From NCBI GenBank assembly GCA_045805565.1, contig JBJMKZ010000039.1, positions 62,001 to 126,000 on the forward strand: 64,000 nt of DNA. The letters run 5' to 3'. Positions within the stretch are counted from its first letter, which is position 1. The number at the start of each line of letters is the position of its first letter. This DNA is from DATAEY01 sp045805565. GTDB taxonomy: Bacteria; Actinomycetota; Thermoleophilia; Solirubrobacterales; Solirubrobacteraceae. This document shows, piece after piece, positions 33,979-43,235 of this stretch. A program made the translations under genes and the position numbers. The notes beneath the pieces were generated by a model that saw nothing but the letters and a program-made list of their open reading frames with translations, ran no database searches and was not told the DNA's origin.

Positions 33979-35435
33979 ACGACCCGGGAGCCCCTCGCCT
34001 GGCGCGGGGGATGTGGAAGCGGTTCCTGGCCGCCGGCATCGTGGTCGCGGCGCTGTCGGCCATCGCCACGGCGACCGCGGGGCTGCTCGAGCTGCGCGAC
34101 TACGCGTCTTCGCTCAGTCACGGCGGCAAGCGGCTCAACCTCGGATCCGATATCACCGCGGCAGAGGCGGGAGCGCCGCAGACGATCCTGCTGATCGGCT
34201 CCGACGCACGCGTGGCCGAGCGCCGGCGCGGGATCAGGGGCAACTCCGACACGATGATCCTGGTCCGGCTGGATCCCACCAAGCGGGCCAACGCCGTGCT
34301 GTCGATCCCCCGCGACCTGAAGGTGACGATCGACATGCCCAACGGGAGCGCCAAGACCGCCAAGATCAACAACGCCTACCTCGAGGGAGGTCCCCGGCTC
34401 ACGGTTCAGACCATCAAGCGCGTCCTGGGCGTCGGCGTCAATCATGTGGTCAACCTCAACTTCCGCGCCTTCAAGGAGGCGGTCAACCGGATCGGCTGCG
34501 TCTACGTGGACATCGACCGCCGCTACTTCAACGCCGACGCCCTCGCCTACGCGACGATCAACGTGGAGCCGGGCTATCAGAAGCTGTGCGGCGAGAAGGC
34601 GCTGGACTACGTGCGCTACCGCCACGCCGACAGCGACCTCGTGCGGGCGGCGCGGCAGCAGGACTTCCTGCGTCAGGCCAAGGACCAGGTCGGGGTGCGC
34701 CGGATCATCGAGGACCGCAAGCAGTTCGTGCGGCTGTTCGGACGGTACGCGGAGACCGACATCCGCGGCACCGACGAGATCCTGCAGATCTTCAAGCTGG
34801 TCGCCTTCTCGATCGGCCATCCGATCCGCGAGGTGCACTTCCGCACCACCCTCGGCCCCTCGTACGTCACCTCGACGCCGCGCCAGCTCCAGGAGACCGT
34901 AAACGAGTTCCTCCACGCCCAGGAGACGCCGGGGCCCCGAGGCCCGGCGGCCGGGCGGGGGGCGGCGCGCCGCCGCCATCGGCCGTCCAGCGCCTCGCTC
35001 GGGCTGGAGAGCGACACGCGGTTCGGCGAGGACCAGGCGATCGCCGCCGCCCCCAAGGTGCACTTCCCGGTCCTGTACCCGCGGCTGCGGGTTGCCGGCT
35101 CGGTGTACGTCGACCTGCCGCGCACCTACACCATCCAGGACTACGACGGCCGGCCTCACCAGGCCTACCGCATGGTGATCGACAAGGGGACGGTGGGCGA
35201 GTACTACGGTGTCCAGGGAATGAGCTGGACCGATCCGCCGATTCTCAGCGGGGCTCAGGCGACCCGGGGGCGCGGCGGACGCACGCTCGATCTCGTCTAC
35301 GACGGCGACCACCTGCGGCTGGTCGCACTGCGAACGCCGCAGGCGGTGTACTGGGTCTCCAACACGCTGCTGCTGTCGCTCCCCAACCGTCAGATGCTGG
35401 CGATCGCCAACTCGCTGGCGCCGATCGGCCGCTGA
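33975..35435 (+). CDS. LytR-CpsA-Psr family envelope glycopolymer transferase
   Basis: A 486-residue LCP protein: a short cytosolic start, one membrane helix (FLAAGIVVAALSAIATATAGLLEL), then an extracellular LCP domain with ILLIGSDARV, NSDTMILVRLDPTKR, LSIPRDLKV and KINNAYLEGG...VDHVVNLNF-like core, DYVRYRHADSDLVRAARQQDFL. LCP enzymes join lipid-linked glycopolymers to peptidoglycan. An Ala/Arg/Gly-rich linker near 320-340 leads to an extra C-terminal domain of about 140 residues of unknown role. GTGA overlap with the M20 gene; sugar-nucleotide genes follow. Confidence 0.87.
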   Translation: MNDPGAPRLARGMWKRFLAAGIVVAALSAIATATAGLLELRDYASSLSHGGKRLNLGSDITAAEAGAPQTILLIGSDARVAERRRGIRGNSDTMILVRLDPTKRANAVLSIPRDLKVTIDMPNGSAKTAKINNAYLEGGPRLTVQTIKRVLGVGVNHVVNLNFRAFKEAVNRIGCVYVDIDRRYFNADALAYATINVEPGYQKLCGEKALDYVRYRHADSDLVRAARQQDFLRQAKDQVGVRRIIEDRKQFVRLFGRYAETDIRGTDEILQIFKLVAFSIGHPIREVHFRTTLGPSYVTSTPRQLQETVNEFLHAQETPGPRGPAAGRGAARRRHRPSSASLGLESDTRFGEDQAIAAAPKVHFPVLYPRLRVAGSVYVDLPRTYTIQDYDGRPHQAYRMVIDKGTVGEYYGVQGMSWTDPPILSGAQATRGRGGRTLDLVYDGDHLRLVALRTPQAVYWVSNTLLLSLPNRQMLAIANSLAPIGR

Positions 35436-35455
35436 GCGGCGAGCCGGGCCGCAGG

Positions 35456-35461
35456 TAGCCT
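35456..35461 (+). promoter_or_regulatory. Leaderless -10 box (TAGCCT) for ugd
   Basis: TAGCCT ends 9 nt before the ATG at 35471, with no ribosome site between. Confidence 0.45.
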
Positions 35462-35470
35462 GTCGCGCCG

Positions 35471-36760
35471 ATGAGCGCCACGCGCGAGCCGATCGCCGTC
35501 ATCGGGACCGGATACGTCGGTCTCGTCACCGCCGCCGGATTCGCCGAGCTCGGCAGCGACGTCTTCTGCGTCGACGTCGACGCCGACAAGATCGCCTCCT
35601 TGCGCGCCGGCGAGATCCCCATCTACGAGCCCGGGCTCGACGAGGCGGTCGAGGCTCACCGCGAGCGACTTCACTTCTCCACCGAGGTCACCCCGGCGCT
35701 CGAGGGCGCCCGCCTGCTGTTCGTATGCGTGGGCACGCCGCCGACCTACTCGGGCGACGCCGACCTCTCGTCGGTGCGCGAGGTGGTGGAGGCACTCCCC
35801 CGCTCCGATCGCCATGCGCTGGTGATGAAGTCGACCGTTCCCGCGGGTACCGGCATGGGGATCAAGCGCATGCTCGCGGACCGGGGCAATGCCGCCCTGG
35901 CCTACGTCTCCTGCCCCGAGTTCCTCAAGGAGGGCGCGGCGATGGCCGACTTCCGCTCTCCGGACCGTGTCGTGGTCGGCGACGAGGCCAGCTGGGCCGG
36001 CGACGCCGTGCTGGAGCTCTACCAGCCGCTCGATGCGCCGCTGATCCGGACCGACATCACCACCGCCGAGATGATCAAGCTGGCCTCGAACGCCTTCCTG
36101 GCGACCAAGATCTCGTTCATCAACGAGATCGCCAACGTCTGCGAGGACACCGGAGCCGACGTGCTCGAGGTCGCCCGGGGAATGGGGCTGGACCGCAGGA
36201 TCGGCCCCTCCTTCCTGCGGGCGGGCCTGGGATACGGCGGAAGCTGCTTCACCAAGGACGTCAGCGCGCTCAAGCAGCTGGCCAGCAACACCGGCTACCA
36301 CTTCCAGCTGCTCAACTCGGTGATCGAGGTCAACGAGCTCCAGAAGCGGCGGGTGATCAACAAGCTTCAGCGTCATCTCGGCCCGCTCGCCGGGAAGCTG
36401 GTGACGCTGCTGGGGGTGGCGTTCAAGCCGCAGACCGACGACATGCGTGGAGCCTCGTCGCTGGTGCTCGCGGGCCGGCTTCATGCCGAGGGCGCCCGGA
36501 TACGAGCCTGCGACCCGGTCGCCGAGGACGAGGCCCGGGCGCTGATGCCCGACGTCGAGTTCGCCCCGTCGCCGCTGGAGGCGCTCGAGGGGGCGGACGC
36601 GTGCGTGCTGGTCACCGAATGGCCCGAGTTCCTGGACGTCGACTGGAGGGCGGCGGCCGACCGGATGGCCGGTAGGCTCGTCGTGGATGGCCGCAACGCC
36701 CTCGATCCCGGCGCCGTGCGCGCCGCCGGCCTGGCCTACGAGGGGATCGGGCGCCGGTGA
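35471..36760 (+). CDS. ugd: UDP-glucose 6-dehydrogenase
   Basis: A 429-residue NAD-dependent enzyme making UDP-glucuronate for surface polysaccharide. The N-terminal Rossmann motif is GTGYVGLVTAAGFAELG; the catalytic Cys259 lies in GYGGSCFTKD; the C-terminal domain has TLLGVAFKPQTDDMRGASS. UDP-N-acetylmannosamine or GDP-mannose dehydrogenases share the fold, but the overall pattern is that of the Ugd/TuaD group. It fits the nucleotidyltransferase and isomerase genes downstream. Confidence 0.9.
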   Translation: MSATREPIAVIGTGYVGLVTAAGFAELGSDVFCVDVDADKIASLRAGEIPIYEPGLDEAVEAHRERLHFSTEVTPALEGARLLFVCVGTPPTYSGDADLSSVREVVEALPRSDRHALVMKSTVPAGTGMGIKRMLADRGNAALAYVSCPEFLKEGAAMADFRSPDRVVVGDEASWAGDAVLELYQPLDAPLIRTDITTAEMIKLASNAFLATKISFINEIANVCEDTGADVLEVARGMGLDRRIGPSFLRAGLGYGGSCFTKDVSALKQLASNTGYHFQLLNSVIEVNELQKRRVINKLQRHLGPLAGKLVTLLGVAFKPQTDDMRGASSLVLAGRLHAEGARIRACDPVAEDEARALMPDVEFAPSPLEALEGADACVLVTEWPEFLDVDWRAAADRMAGRLVVDGRNALDPGAVRAAGLAYEGIGRR

Positions 36761-36776
36761 CGGTTAGCGGAGCGCC

Positions 36777-37877
36777 ATGCAGGCGCTGATCCTGATGGGG
36801 GGAGAGGGGACCCGGCTGAGGCCGCTGACCTCGACCGTCCCGAAGCCGGTCGTCCCGCTGGTCGACCGGCCGTTCATCTCCTACATGCTCGAGTGGCTGC
36901 GCGCCCACGGAGTGGACGACGTGGTCATGTCGTGCGGCTTCCTGGCCGCGGGGGTGCGCAATGTCCTGGGGGACGGCTCCCGGCTGGGAATACGGCTGCG
37001 CTACGTCGAGGAGCCGAGGCCGCTGGGGACCGGGGGGGCGCTCAAGTTCGCCGAGGCGCTGCTCGACGAGCGCTTCTTCATGCTCAATGGCGACGTGCTC
37101 AGCGACCTCGACCTGAGCGCCCAGCTCGCCCAGCACCAGCGCACCGGGGCTCGCGGGACGCTCGCCCTGATCGCGGTCGACGACCCTTCCGCGTACGGTC
37201 TGGTCCGGCTGCGGGACGACAACGCCGTCGAGGAATTCCTCGAGAAGCCCAGTCCCGACCAGATCGACACCGACCTGGTCAACGCCGGCGCCTACGTGCT
37301 CGACCGCGAGATCCTGTCGCTGATCCCGCCCGAGACCAACTTCTCGATCGAGCGCGACGTGTTCCCCGAGCTCGTGGGCGAGGGGCTGTTCGGCTACCCC
37401 GGGGAGGGCTACTGGCTGGACATCGGGACGCCGCCGCGCTACCTGCAGGCCACCTTCGACATCCTCGAGCGCAACGTGCGGACCTCGGTGGGCCGGAGGC
37501 TGGAGGAGTCGTTCGTGTCGGTCGGAGATGACGTGGAGCTGGAGGGGCGGATCGTGCCGCCCGCCGTGGTCGACGACAACTGCCGGGTGGATTGCGACGC
37601 GCGGATCGGCAGCCTCGCCGTGCTGGGCCGCGGGGTGAAGGTCGGCCGCGGGACCACGATCGAGCAGGCGGTGGTGCTCCAGGGAGCCGAGATCGGGGCG
37701 GACTGCCACCTGCGCTACTGCATCGTCGGCGCAGGAGCACGCGTCGGCACCGCCAGCCGGATCGAGGGCGGCGCCGTGCTCGGGGAGGGCGTGACGGTCG
37801 GCGCCGACAACGTGCTCACCCACGGAGCCCGGCTGTACCCCGGCGTGAGCCTGCCCGACGGGGCGATCAAGTTTTGA
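36777..37877 (+). CDS. Sugar-1-phosphate nucleotidyltransferase with left-handed beta-helix domain
   Basis: A 366-residue enzyme. The N-terminal nucleotidyltransferase domain has ALILMGGEGTRLRPLTSTVPKPVVPL, LNGDVLSDLDL and the metal/sugar block GEGYWLDIGTPPRYLQA. From about 245 on, repeated hexapeptides (RVDCDARIGSLAVLGRGVKVGRGT) form a beta helix. This architecture fits GDP-mannose pyrophosphorylase or related NDP-sugar synthases; the pairing with a phosphomannose isomerase favours mannose-1-phosphate guanylyltransferase. ATG at 36777, 16 bp after ugd. Confidence 0.85.
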   Translation: MQALILMGGEGTRLRPLTSTVPKPVVPLVDRPFISYMLEWLRAHGVDDVVMSCGFLAAGVRNVLGDGSRLGIRLRYVEEPRPLGTGGALKFAEALLDERFFMLNGDVLSDLDLSAQLAQHQRTGARGTLALIAVDDPSAYGLVRLRDDNAVEEFLEKPSPDQIDTDLVNAGAYVLDREILSLIPPETNFSIERDVFPELVGEGLFGYPGEGYWLDIGTPPRYLQATFDILERNVRTSVGRRLEESFVSVGDDVELEGRIVPPAVVDDNCRVDCDARIGSLAVLGRGVKVGRGTTIEQAVVLQGAEIGADCHLRYCIVGAGARVGTASRIEGGAVLGEGVTVGADNVLTHGARLYPGVSLPDGAIKF

Positions 37878-38941
37878 GCGCTCCTGCCGTCCATCAGCTG
37901 AGCCGGGCCGCGATCGAGTCGGTCGACCCCTCCGGGCAGATGGCCGACGTCCTGGATCTCCCCAACCAGCTGCGTGACGCGCTCTGGCGGGTCGAGTCGG
38001 CCGGGATCGGGCCGTTCGACGCCGCCGGTGGACTGATCGTCGCCGGGATGGGCGGCTCGGCGGTCGGAGGCGCCCTGGCCCGCGCCGCGCTGGGCGACCG
38101 CGCCTCGCGGCCGATCGTGGCCGCCCGCTGCTACGAGCTGCCACCCTGGGCCACGCCCGACACCGTCGTGCTGTGCTGCTCGTACAGCGGCAACACCGAG
38201 GAGACCCTCGCCTGCTACGAGGCGGCCAGCGCTCTGGGAGCGCCGCGCGTCGTCGCCACCAGCGGAGGCCGGCTGGCCGAGCTGGCCCGCGCCGACGGGG
38301 TGCCGGTGATTCCCGTCCCGGGCGGCTTCCAGCCCCGGGCCTCCGTCGGGTACACGACGGTGGCGGCGCTCGAGGTGGCGGCGCTGTGCGGGGCGGCTCC
38401 CAGCCTGCACTCGGAGATCGACGTGGCGGCCGCGCATGCCGAGCAGCTGGCCGCTGAGTGGGGACCGGACGCCGCCGATGACAGCCTGGCCAAGTCGCTT
38501 GCCCGGGGACTCCACGAGACGGTGCCTCAGGTGGCCGGCGCCGGGGCCACGAGCGCCGTGGCCTACCGCTGGAAGACCCAGATCAACGAAAACGCCAAGA
38601 TGCCCGCCTTCGCCCACGAGCTGCCGGAGCTCGACCACAACGAGGTGGTGGGGTGGACCGCTGCGGGTGAGCTCGGTCGGTTCTCGGCGGTCTTCCTGGA
38701 CGATTGCGATCTGCACCCCCGCACGCGTCGGCGCATCGCCCTGACTCGCGAGCTGATCGAGCCGGCGGCGGCTGCGAGCTTCCTGGTCGAGACCCGGGGG
38801 ATCAGCCGTACCGAGCGGGTGCTGTCCGCGGTGCTGCTGGGAGACCTGGTCTCGATCTATCTCGCCGCCCTGCGCGGGGTCGATCCCGGACCGGTCGAGG
38901 TGATCGACCGCCTGACCGCGCACCTGGCGGACGCGCCGTAG
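37874..38941 (+). CDS. Bifunctional phosphoglucose/phosphomannose isomerase
   Basis: A 355-residue double-SIS protein of the archaeal/actinobacterial PGI/PMI family, interconverting fructose-6-P with glucose-6-P and mannose-6-P. Key blocks: IVAGMGGSAVGG, the phosphate-binding SYSGNTEETL, GYTTVAALEV, and the base-bearing region YRWKTQINENAKMPAFAHELPELDHNEVVGW. It supplies mannose-6-P for the preceding nucleotidyltransferase after mutase action. Its TTG start overlaps the previous stop (TTGA). Confidence 0.87.
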   Translation: MSAPAVHQLSRAAIESVDPSGQMADVLDLPNQLRDALWRVESAGIGPFDAAGGLIVAGMGGSAVGGALARAALGDRASRPIVAARCYELPPWATPDTVVLCCSYSGNTEETLACYEAASALGAPRVVATSGGRLAELARADGVPVIPVPGGFQPRASVGYTTVAALEVAALCGAAPSLHSEIDVAAAHAEQLAAEWGPDAADDSLAKSLARGLHETVPQVAGAGATSAVAYRWKTQINENAKMPAFAHELPELDHNEVVGWTAAGELGRFSAVFLDDCDLHPRTRRRIALTRELIEPAAAASFLVETRGISRTERVLSAVLLGDLVSIYLAALRGVDPGPVEVIDRLTAHLADAP

Positions 38942-39693
38942 TGACGACCGGGCCGCAGCGGCTCTCGGTCGAGACCGCGGACCGGGTGGCGCTGGTCACG
39001 TTGCGGCGGCCCGAGAAGCGCAACGCCCTGTCGCTCGAGCTTCGCGCCGAGCTGGCGGCGTCGTTGGCGATGCTCGCCGACGACGGGGAGGTGGCGTGCG
39101 CGGTGCTCACGGGGGCCGGCAGCGCCTTCTGCTCGGGGATGGACACCGCGCAGTTCGGCGGCGACCGGGCCAACCGCGAGCGCATCGTCGAGACCAGCCT
39201 GGCGGCCTTCGGGGCCGTCGCCCGCTTCCCCAAGCCGCTGCTGGCGGCGGTCAACGGCCCGGCGATCGCCGGGGGCTTCGTGCTGGCCCTGCACGCCGAC
39301 CTGCGGCTGGCCTCGCAGACCGCCCGGTTCGGGTTCGCCGAGCTGCCACGCGGGATACCGCCCAGCTACGCCGCCGCCCGGGCCGCGCTTCCCGAGCCGC
39401 TGGCCCGCGAGCTGTGCCTCACCGGCCGGCTGCTGGACGCCGACGAGGCGCTGGAGTGTGGCCTGGTCGCCGAGGTGCTGGCGCCCGACGAGCTGCTGCC
39501 GCGGACGCTCGAGCTCGCACGCTCGGTGGCGCGGCTCCCGCCCTGGACGGCGCTCGAGGTCAAGCGCCGCTTCCTGGTGGGCGCCGACCACGCCCGCGCG
39601 CCCCTGTTCGCCGACGAGGAACGCGCGTTTCGGGCAGCCGTGCTGGGCCCCGACGACTCCCCGCCGGCCCCTGAGGCCCGGCCGAGGTCGTGA
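38941..39693 (+). CDS. Enoyl-CoA hydratase/isomerase family protein
   Basis: A 250-residue crotonase-fold protein. Oxyanion-hole segments are visible as KRNALS and GAGSAFCSGMD, and later PLLAAVNGPAIAGGFVLALHADLRLAS. The usual catalytic Glu pair of hydratases is not both evident: the second position lies in ELPRGIPPSYAAARAALPE, so it could be an isomerase or another crotonase. The GTG overlaps the last base of the isomerase stop. Its metabolic link to the sugar genes is unclear. Confidence 0.8.
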   Translation: MTTGPQRLSVETADRVALVTLRRPEKRNALSLELRAELAASLAMLADDGEVACAVLTGAGSAFCSGMDTAQFGGDRANRERIVETSLAAFGAVARFPKPLLAAVNGPAIAGGFVLALHADLRLASQTARFGFAELPRGIPPSYAAARAALPEPLARELCLTGRLLDADEALECGLVAEVLAPDELLPRTLELARSVARLPPWTALEVKRRFLVGADHARAPLFADEERAFRAAVLGPDDSPPAPEARPRS

Positions 39694-39707
39694 CCAGGCA
39701 GCGGTGG

Positions 39708-39713
39708 TAGGTT
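39708..39713 (+). promoter_or_regulatory. -10 box (TAGGTT) for ahcY
   Basis: TAGGTT lies 52 bp before the ahcY ATG. The leader between is GC-rich, and I do not see the conserved core of an SAH or SAM riboswitch in it. Confidence 0.35.
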
Positions 39714-39765
39714 TGCCCGCCCGGGGCGCCGGGCCAGCGCGCCCGTCCCGAAGCCGCAGACGGAC

Positions 39766-41037
39766 ATGGCCACCACTCCCACCAACCACGACGTCGCCGA
39801 CCTGAGCCTCGCCGAGGCAGGGCAGGCGCGCATCGAGTGGGCGGACGCCCAGATGCCGGTCCTGGCCTCGATCCGGGAGCGCTTCGCCCGCGAGCGCCCG
39901 CTGGAGGGGATCACGATCGCCGCCTGTCTGCACGTGACCACCGAGACCGCGAACCTCATGCGCACGCTGATCGCGGGCGGGGCGGACGTGGGCCTGTGCG
40001 CCTCCAACCCCCTCTCGACCAACGACGAGGTGGCCGCGGCGCTGGTCGATCGCTACGGGACGGACGTCCACGCGATCCACGGCGAGGACACCGAGACCTA
40101 CTACCGGCACATCGAGGCGGTGGCCGACAAGGCGCCGCAGATCACGATGGACGACGGAGCCGACGTGATCTCGGTCATCCACGGCAAGCGCACCGACCTG
40201 ATCGAGGGTCTGATCGGCGGCACCGAGGAGACCACCACCGGGGTCATCCGCCTGCGTGCCCTGGAGGCCGAGGGGAGGCTGGCGTTCCCCATCGTCGCGG
40301 TCAACGAGGCGCAGACCAAGCACCTGTTCGACAACCGCTACGGCACGGGTCAATCGACCCTGGACGGGATCCTGCGGGCCACCAACGTCCTGATCGCGGG
40401 GCGGGTGGTGGTGATCTTCGGGTACGGCTGGTGCGGGAAGGGGGTCGCCATGCGGGCCAAGGGGGCGGGGGCCCAGGTGGTGGTCTGCGAGGTGAACCCG
40501 CTGCGGGCGCTCGAGGCCCGGATGGACGGCTTCGAGGTCATGCCCGGCGTCGAGGCCGCGGCCAAGGGTGACATCTTCATCTCGGTGACCGGCGGCCGCG
40601 ACGCCCTGTCGGGCGAGCACTTCGACGCGATGAAGGACGGCGCGATCATCTGCAATGCCGGCCACTTCGACGTCGAGATCAACATCGCGGAGCTCCGCGA
40701 CCGTGCCCGGGGCGCGCGCACGGCGCGCCCCCACGTCGAGCAGTTCGAGATGGAGGACGGCCGGCGGATCAACCTGCTCGCCGAGGGACGGCTGGTGAAC
40801 CTCGCCTCGGCCGAGGGCCATCCCGCCGCGGTGATGGACATGTCGTTCGCCAACCAGGCCCTGGCGGCGCAGTACCTCGTGGGCCACGGCGCCGAGCTCG
40901 AGAACCGCGTCTACCTGGTGCCCGAGGAGATCGATCGCGAGATCGCCCGCCTCAAGCTGGAGTCGATGGGCGTGCACATCGACACGCTCACCGAGGCACA
41001 GAGGCGGTATCTGAGCTCGTGGGACCAGGGGACCTGA
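39766..41037 (+). CDS. ahcY: S-adenosylhomocysteine hydrolase
   Basis: A 423-residue NAD-dependent enzyme splitting S-adenosylhomocysteine to adenosine and homocysteine, relieving product inhibition of methyltransferases. Motifs: AACLHVTTETANLMRTL, the substrate loop SNPLSTNDEV, the NAD fold VVIFGYGWCGKGVAMRAKG, and ICNAGHFDVEI. The C terminus lacks the KPxxYRY ending of eukaryotic enzymes and the short mycobacterial-type insert, matching the compact archaeal and thermophile-like form. Confidence 0.94.
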   Translation: MATTPTNHDVADLSLAEAGQARIEWADAQMPVLASIRERFARERPLEGITIAACLHVTTETANLMRTLIAGGADVGLCASNPLSTNDEVAAALVDRYGTDVHAIHGEDTETYYRHIEAVADKAPQITMDDGADVISVIHGKRTDLIEGLIGGTEETTTGVIRLRALEAEGRLAFPIVAVNEAQTKHLFDNRYGTGQSTLDGILRATNVLIAGRVVVIFGYGWCGKGVAMRAKGAGAQVVVCEVNPLRALEARMDGFEVMPGVEAAAKGDIFISVTGGRDALSGEHFDAMKDGAIICNAGHFDVEINIAELRDRARGARTARPHVEQFEMEDGRRINLLAEGRLVNLASAEGHPAAVMDMSFANQALAAQYLVGHGAELENRVYLVPEEIDREIARLKLESMGVHIDTLTEAQRRYLSSWDQGT

Positions 41038-41065
41038 CGCCCGCGCGACGGCGAGTCCCTCGGCG

Positions 41066-41569
41066 GTGAGCCGCTACCGTTCGCGCGCGCCCATCGGGCG
41101 AACCGGAGCCGCCGGCCTGGGCGCGACGCTCGGCAGCCTGCTGGTCCTCGCGGCCGCCTCCGCGGCGGCCGCGCAGGGGCCTGGGGAGGGACCTGGGCCT
41201 CCGGCCGCCGCGGGGGCTCCGACCGTGGTCGTCGCCCCCCGCGACCTGCGCATGAACCTGGCGCGCGTCATCGTGCTGCGAATCGGGTGCCTGGGGGCCG
41301 GCGCCGGCTGCGGCGGGCGCCTGGAGGCACGCCTGGCGAGGCCCGTCGTGGTGCGCGGCCGCCGGTGGGCCCCGTTCACCCTGGGACGCGGCGGCCTCGG
41401 AGTCGGCCCCGGCCAGTCGCGGGTGATGCGCTTGCGCTTCTACCCTCTAGGCGCTCATCTGGTCCGCCTCGCCGGGACCATCCCGGTGATGATCGTCGCG
41501 CGCACGCCCCAGGGCATCTTCCGCAAGACGATCCACGTCTACGTCTCGCCGCGGCAGAAGCTCGGCTAG
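41066..41569 (+). CDS. Secreted hypothetical protein
   Basis: A 167-residue protein of unknown function with a Sec signal: SRYRSRAPIGRTG, a hydrophobic LGSLLVLAAASAAAAQ and a likely cleavage near AAA-Q. The mature part begins with a Gly/Pro/Ala-rich linker, then a beta-rich domain with two cysteines (RIGCLGAGAGCGG) and ends in repeated strands (VMIVARTPQGIFRKTIHVYV). The overall pattern resembles Ig-like or CARDB-type extracellular domains, without firm match. It ends 9 bp from the convergent ctaG-like gene. Confidence 0.6.
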   Translation: MSRYRSRAPIGRTGAAGLGATLGSLLVLAAASAAAAQGPGEGPGPPAAAGAPTVVVAPRDLRMNLARVIVLRIGCLGAGAGCGGRLEARLARPVVVRGRRWAPFTLGRGGLGVGPGQSRVMRLRFYPLGAHLVRLAGTIPVMIVARTPQGIFRKTIHVYVSPRQKLG

Positions 41570-41578
41570 TGGCGCCGC

Positions 41579-42385
41579 TCAGGCAGGGCGGTAGCGCTCG
41601 GCGCGCTGCTCCTCGCGCTCGGCTTCGCCGAGCTGGCGGATGAACAGCACCACCAGCGCCGTACCCATCACGAGGGACTGCTCGAGCGCCATCAAAGCGC
41701 CGCCCAGGTTCTGGTCGGTGAGGGCGCTGAGCCCCCAGTAGCGCGGCCGGCTGGCATAGAAGTGGTAGAGCGCCTCCGGGGAGAAGGTGAGAACGATGCC
41801 CAGCAGCCCCACCGCCAGCTTGGTGGTGAGCATGTAGGCGATGGGCCCCAGCCCGCCGAGCCGGTGTCGACTGCGGATGGGGGACAGCAGGTGCCACCAG
41901 TACAGGAGCCCTCCCGCCGCGAAGGTCAGGTGCTCGAGCGCATGCAGGACGGGATGCTCGAGCGCCGCGTCGTAGGCGGCGGGGAGATGCCAGAGGATCA
42001 TCCCGCCCGAATACAGCACCACGGCGAACACCGGGTGCCCGAACGGCCCCGCGGCGCGCTCGAGCCGCAGCAGCCGCCGGGTGACCGGGCGCAGCAGGAC
42101 CTTGGTCAGGCCGACGATCAGGAGGATGCCTGCCAGGTCGAGCACCAGGATGTGCTGGACCATGTGCATGACGAAGAGCTGCTCTCCCAGCGCGTCCACC
42201 GGGGAGATCAGGGCCACGAAGACGAGCGCCAGGCCGCCCGCGAACGCCACCGCCCGCCAGGCGGGTGCCGCCTGAGGCCCGGCCTCCGAGCGCGCGCCGC
42301 GCCAGCGCCGTGCGTAGACCACCGCGCCGATCGCCAGCGCGACCAGGACCGCGGGCGAGAGCGTCCACGAATAGTGCGGGCTCAC
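41579..42385 (-). CDS. ctaG: CtaG-type cytochrome c oxidase assembly protein
   Basis: A 268-residue protein with about seven membrane helices, of the caa3_CtaG family linked with copper insertion into caa3-type oxidases. The family-typical residues are seen: SPVDALGEQLFVMHMVQHILVLDLAGILL (with the His in MHMVQH), GGMILWHLPAAYDAAL, LHALEHLTFAAGGLLYWWHLL and DQNLGGALMALEQSLV. The GTG at 42385 is chosen (SPHYSW is near the family start); the frame extends upstream only as shadow of ComF. No oxidase genes are present. Confidence 0.85.
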   Translation of the reverse strand: MSPHYSWTLSPAVLVALAIGAVVYARRWRGARSEAGPQAAPAWRAVAFAGGLALVFVALISPVDALGEQLFVMHMVQHILVLDLAGILLIVGLTKVLLRPVTRRLLRLERAAGPFGHPVFAVVLYSGGMILWHLPAAYDAALEHPVLHALEHLTFAAGGLLYWWHLLSPIRSRHRLGGLGPIAYMLTTKLAVGLLGIVLTFSPEALYHFYASRPRYWGLSALTDQNLGGALMALEQSLVMGTALVVLFIRQLGEAEREEQRAERYRPA

Positions 42386-42445
42386 GGCGGGCGATTGTCG
42401 CAACCGGCTGCCCTGCGGGCGCACGGCGCGCGCCAGGATCGCGGC

Positions 42446-43132
42446 ATGGCCTGCGGCGGAATCGTCTCCGAGCTGCTCGCCCTGATCGCGCCCCCGGCCT
42501 GTGCGACCTGCGGCGCGGCGCTCGGCCCCGCCGGCGAGGTCATGTGCCCGGACTGCCGCCGGGCGCTGCCCTGGCTGCGCGGTCCGCGGTGCCCGCGCTG
42601 CGCGCTGCCCGCTCCGTGCCGGCCGTGTCCCGCCGCCGGGGCGGCGTTCGACGCCGCCTGGGCCCCGATGGCGTACGCCGGGACGGCCCGCGAGGCGGTG
42701 GCGCGACTCAAGTTCGGCCGTGCGCTTGCCCTGGTCGACCTCATGGCGGCCCAGATGGCGGCCAACGCGCCCGCCCAGCTGGTGCGGGGACGGATGGTCG
42801 TCGCGGTCCCCCTGCACCGATCGCGCCGGCGCGCGCGCGGGTTCAACCAGGCAGAGCGGCTGGCCGGCGCCCTCGCCCGCCGGCTCGAGCTTCCGCTCGG
42901 GCCATGTCTGGTACGCCGTGGCCCGCCGAGCCGGCAGGCCGGCGCGGGGCGTCGGGCCCGTCTGTCCGGTGGACGCCTCGAGGTGGTGGCGGTCGGGGAC
43001 GCGCCCGGTCGCGCGCTGCTGGTGGACGACGTTCACACGACGGGGGCGACGCTCGACGCGTGCGCCCGCGCCCTGCGCCGCCGGGGCGCGCGAAGCGTCG
43101 TCTGCCTCGCCTATGCCCGGGCATTGCCGTAG
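42446..43132 (+). CDS. comF: ComF-family phosphoribosyltransferase-like protein
   Basis: A 228-residue protein. An N-terminal zinc-ribbon-like region has paired cysteines (CATCGAAL, CPDC, CPRC, CRPC), followed by a phosphoribosyltransferase domain with VVAVPLHRSRRRARGFNQAERLA and the PRPP loop ALLVDDVHTTGATL. ComF proteins support DNA uptake in competent bacteria, though in actinobacteria the role is unproven. The order comF - hpf - secA is conserved in the phylum. Confidence 0.88.
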   Translation: MACGGIVSELLALIAPPACATCGAALGPAGEVMCPDCRRALPWLRGPRCPRCALPAPCRPCPAAGAAFDAAWAPMAYAGTAREAVARLKFGRALALVDLMAAQMAANAPAQLVRGRMVVAVPLHRSRRRARGFNQAERLAGALARRLELPLGPCLVRRGPPSRQAGAGRRARLSGGRLEVVAVGDAPGRALLVDDVHTTGATLDACARALRRRGARSVVCLAYARALP

Positions 43133-43146
43133 GGGACCCCGCCCTG

Positions 43147-43175
43147 GTGACAAACCGGCTGGCCGGGCGTACGAT
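43147..43175 (+). promoter_or_regulatory. Promoter of the ribosome-hibernation factor gene
   Basis: GTGACA (43147-43152) and TACGAT (43170-43175) with a 17-bp spacer, 60 bp before the ATG, so the gene can be induced apart from comF. Confidence 0.5.
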
Positions 43176-43235
43176 CACCGGGACGGGCCCGCCGCCCGGG
43201 AACCACGCGCTCGTCCGAGTCCAGGAGGACACCCG

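Noticed and set aside
39694..39765. SAH or SAM riboswitch before ahcY
   Set aside because: The leader is only about 50 nt and I could not find the conserved core; a covariance-model search would settle it.
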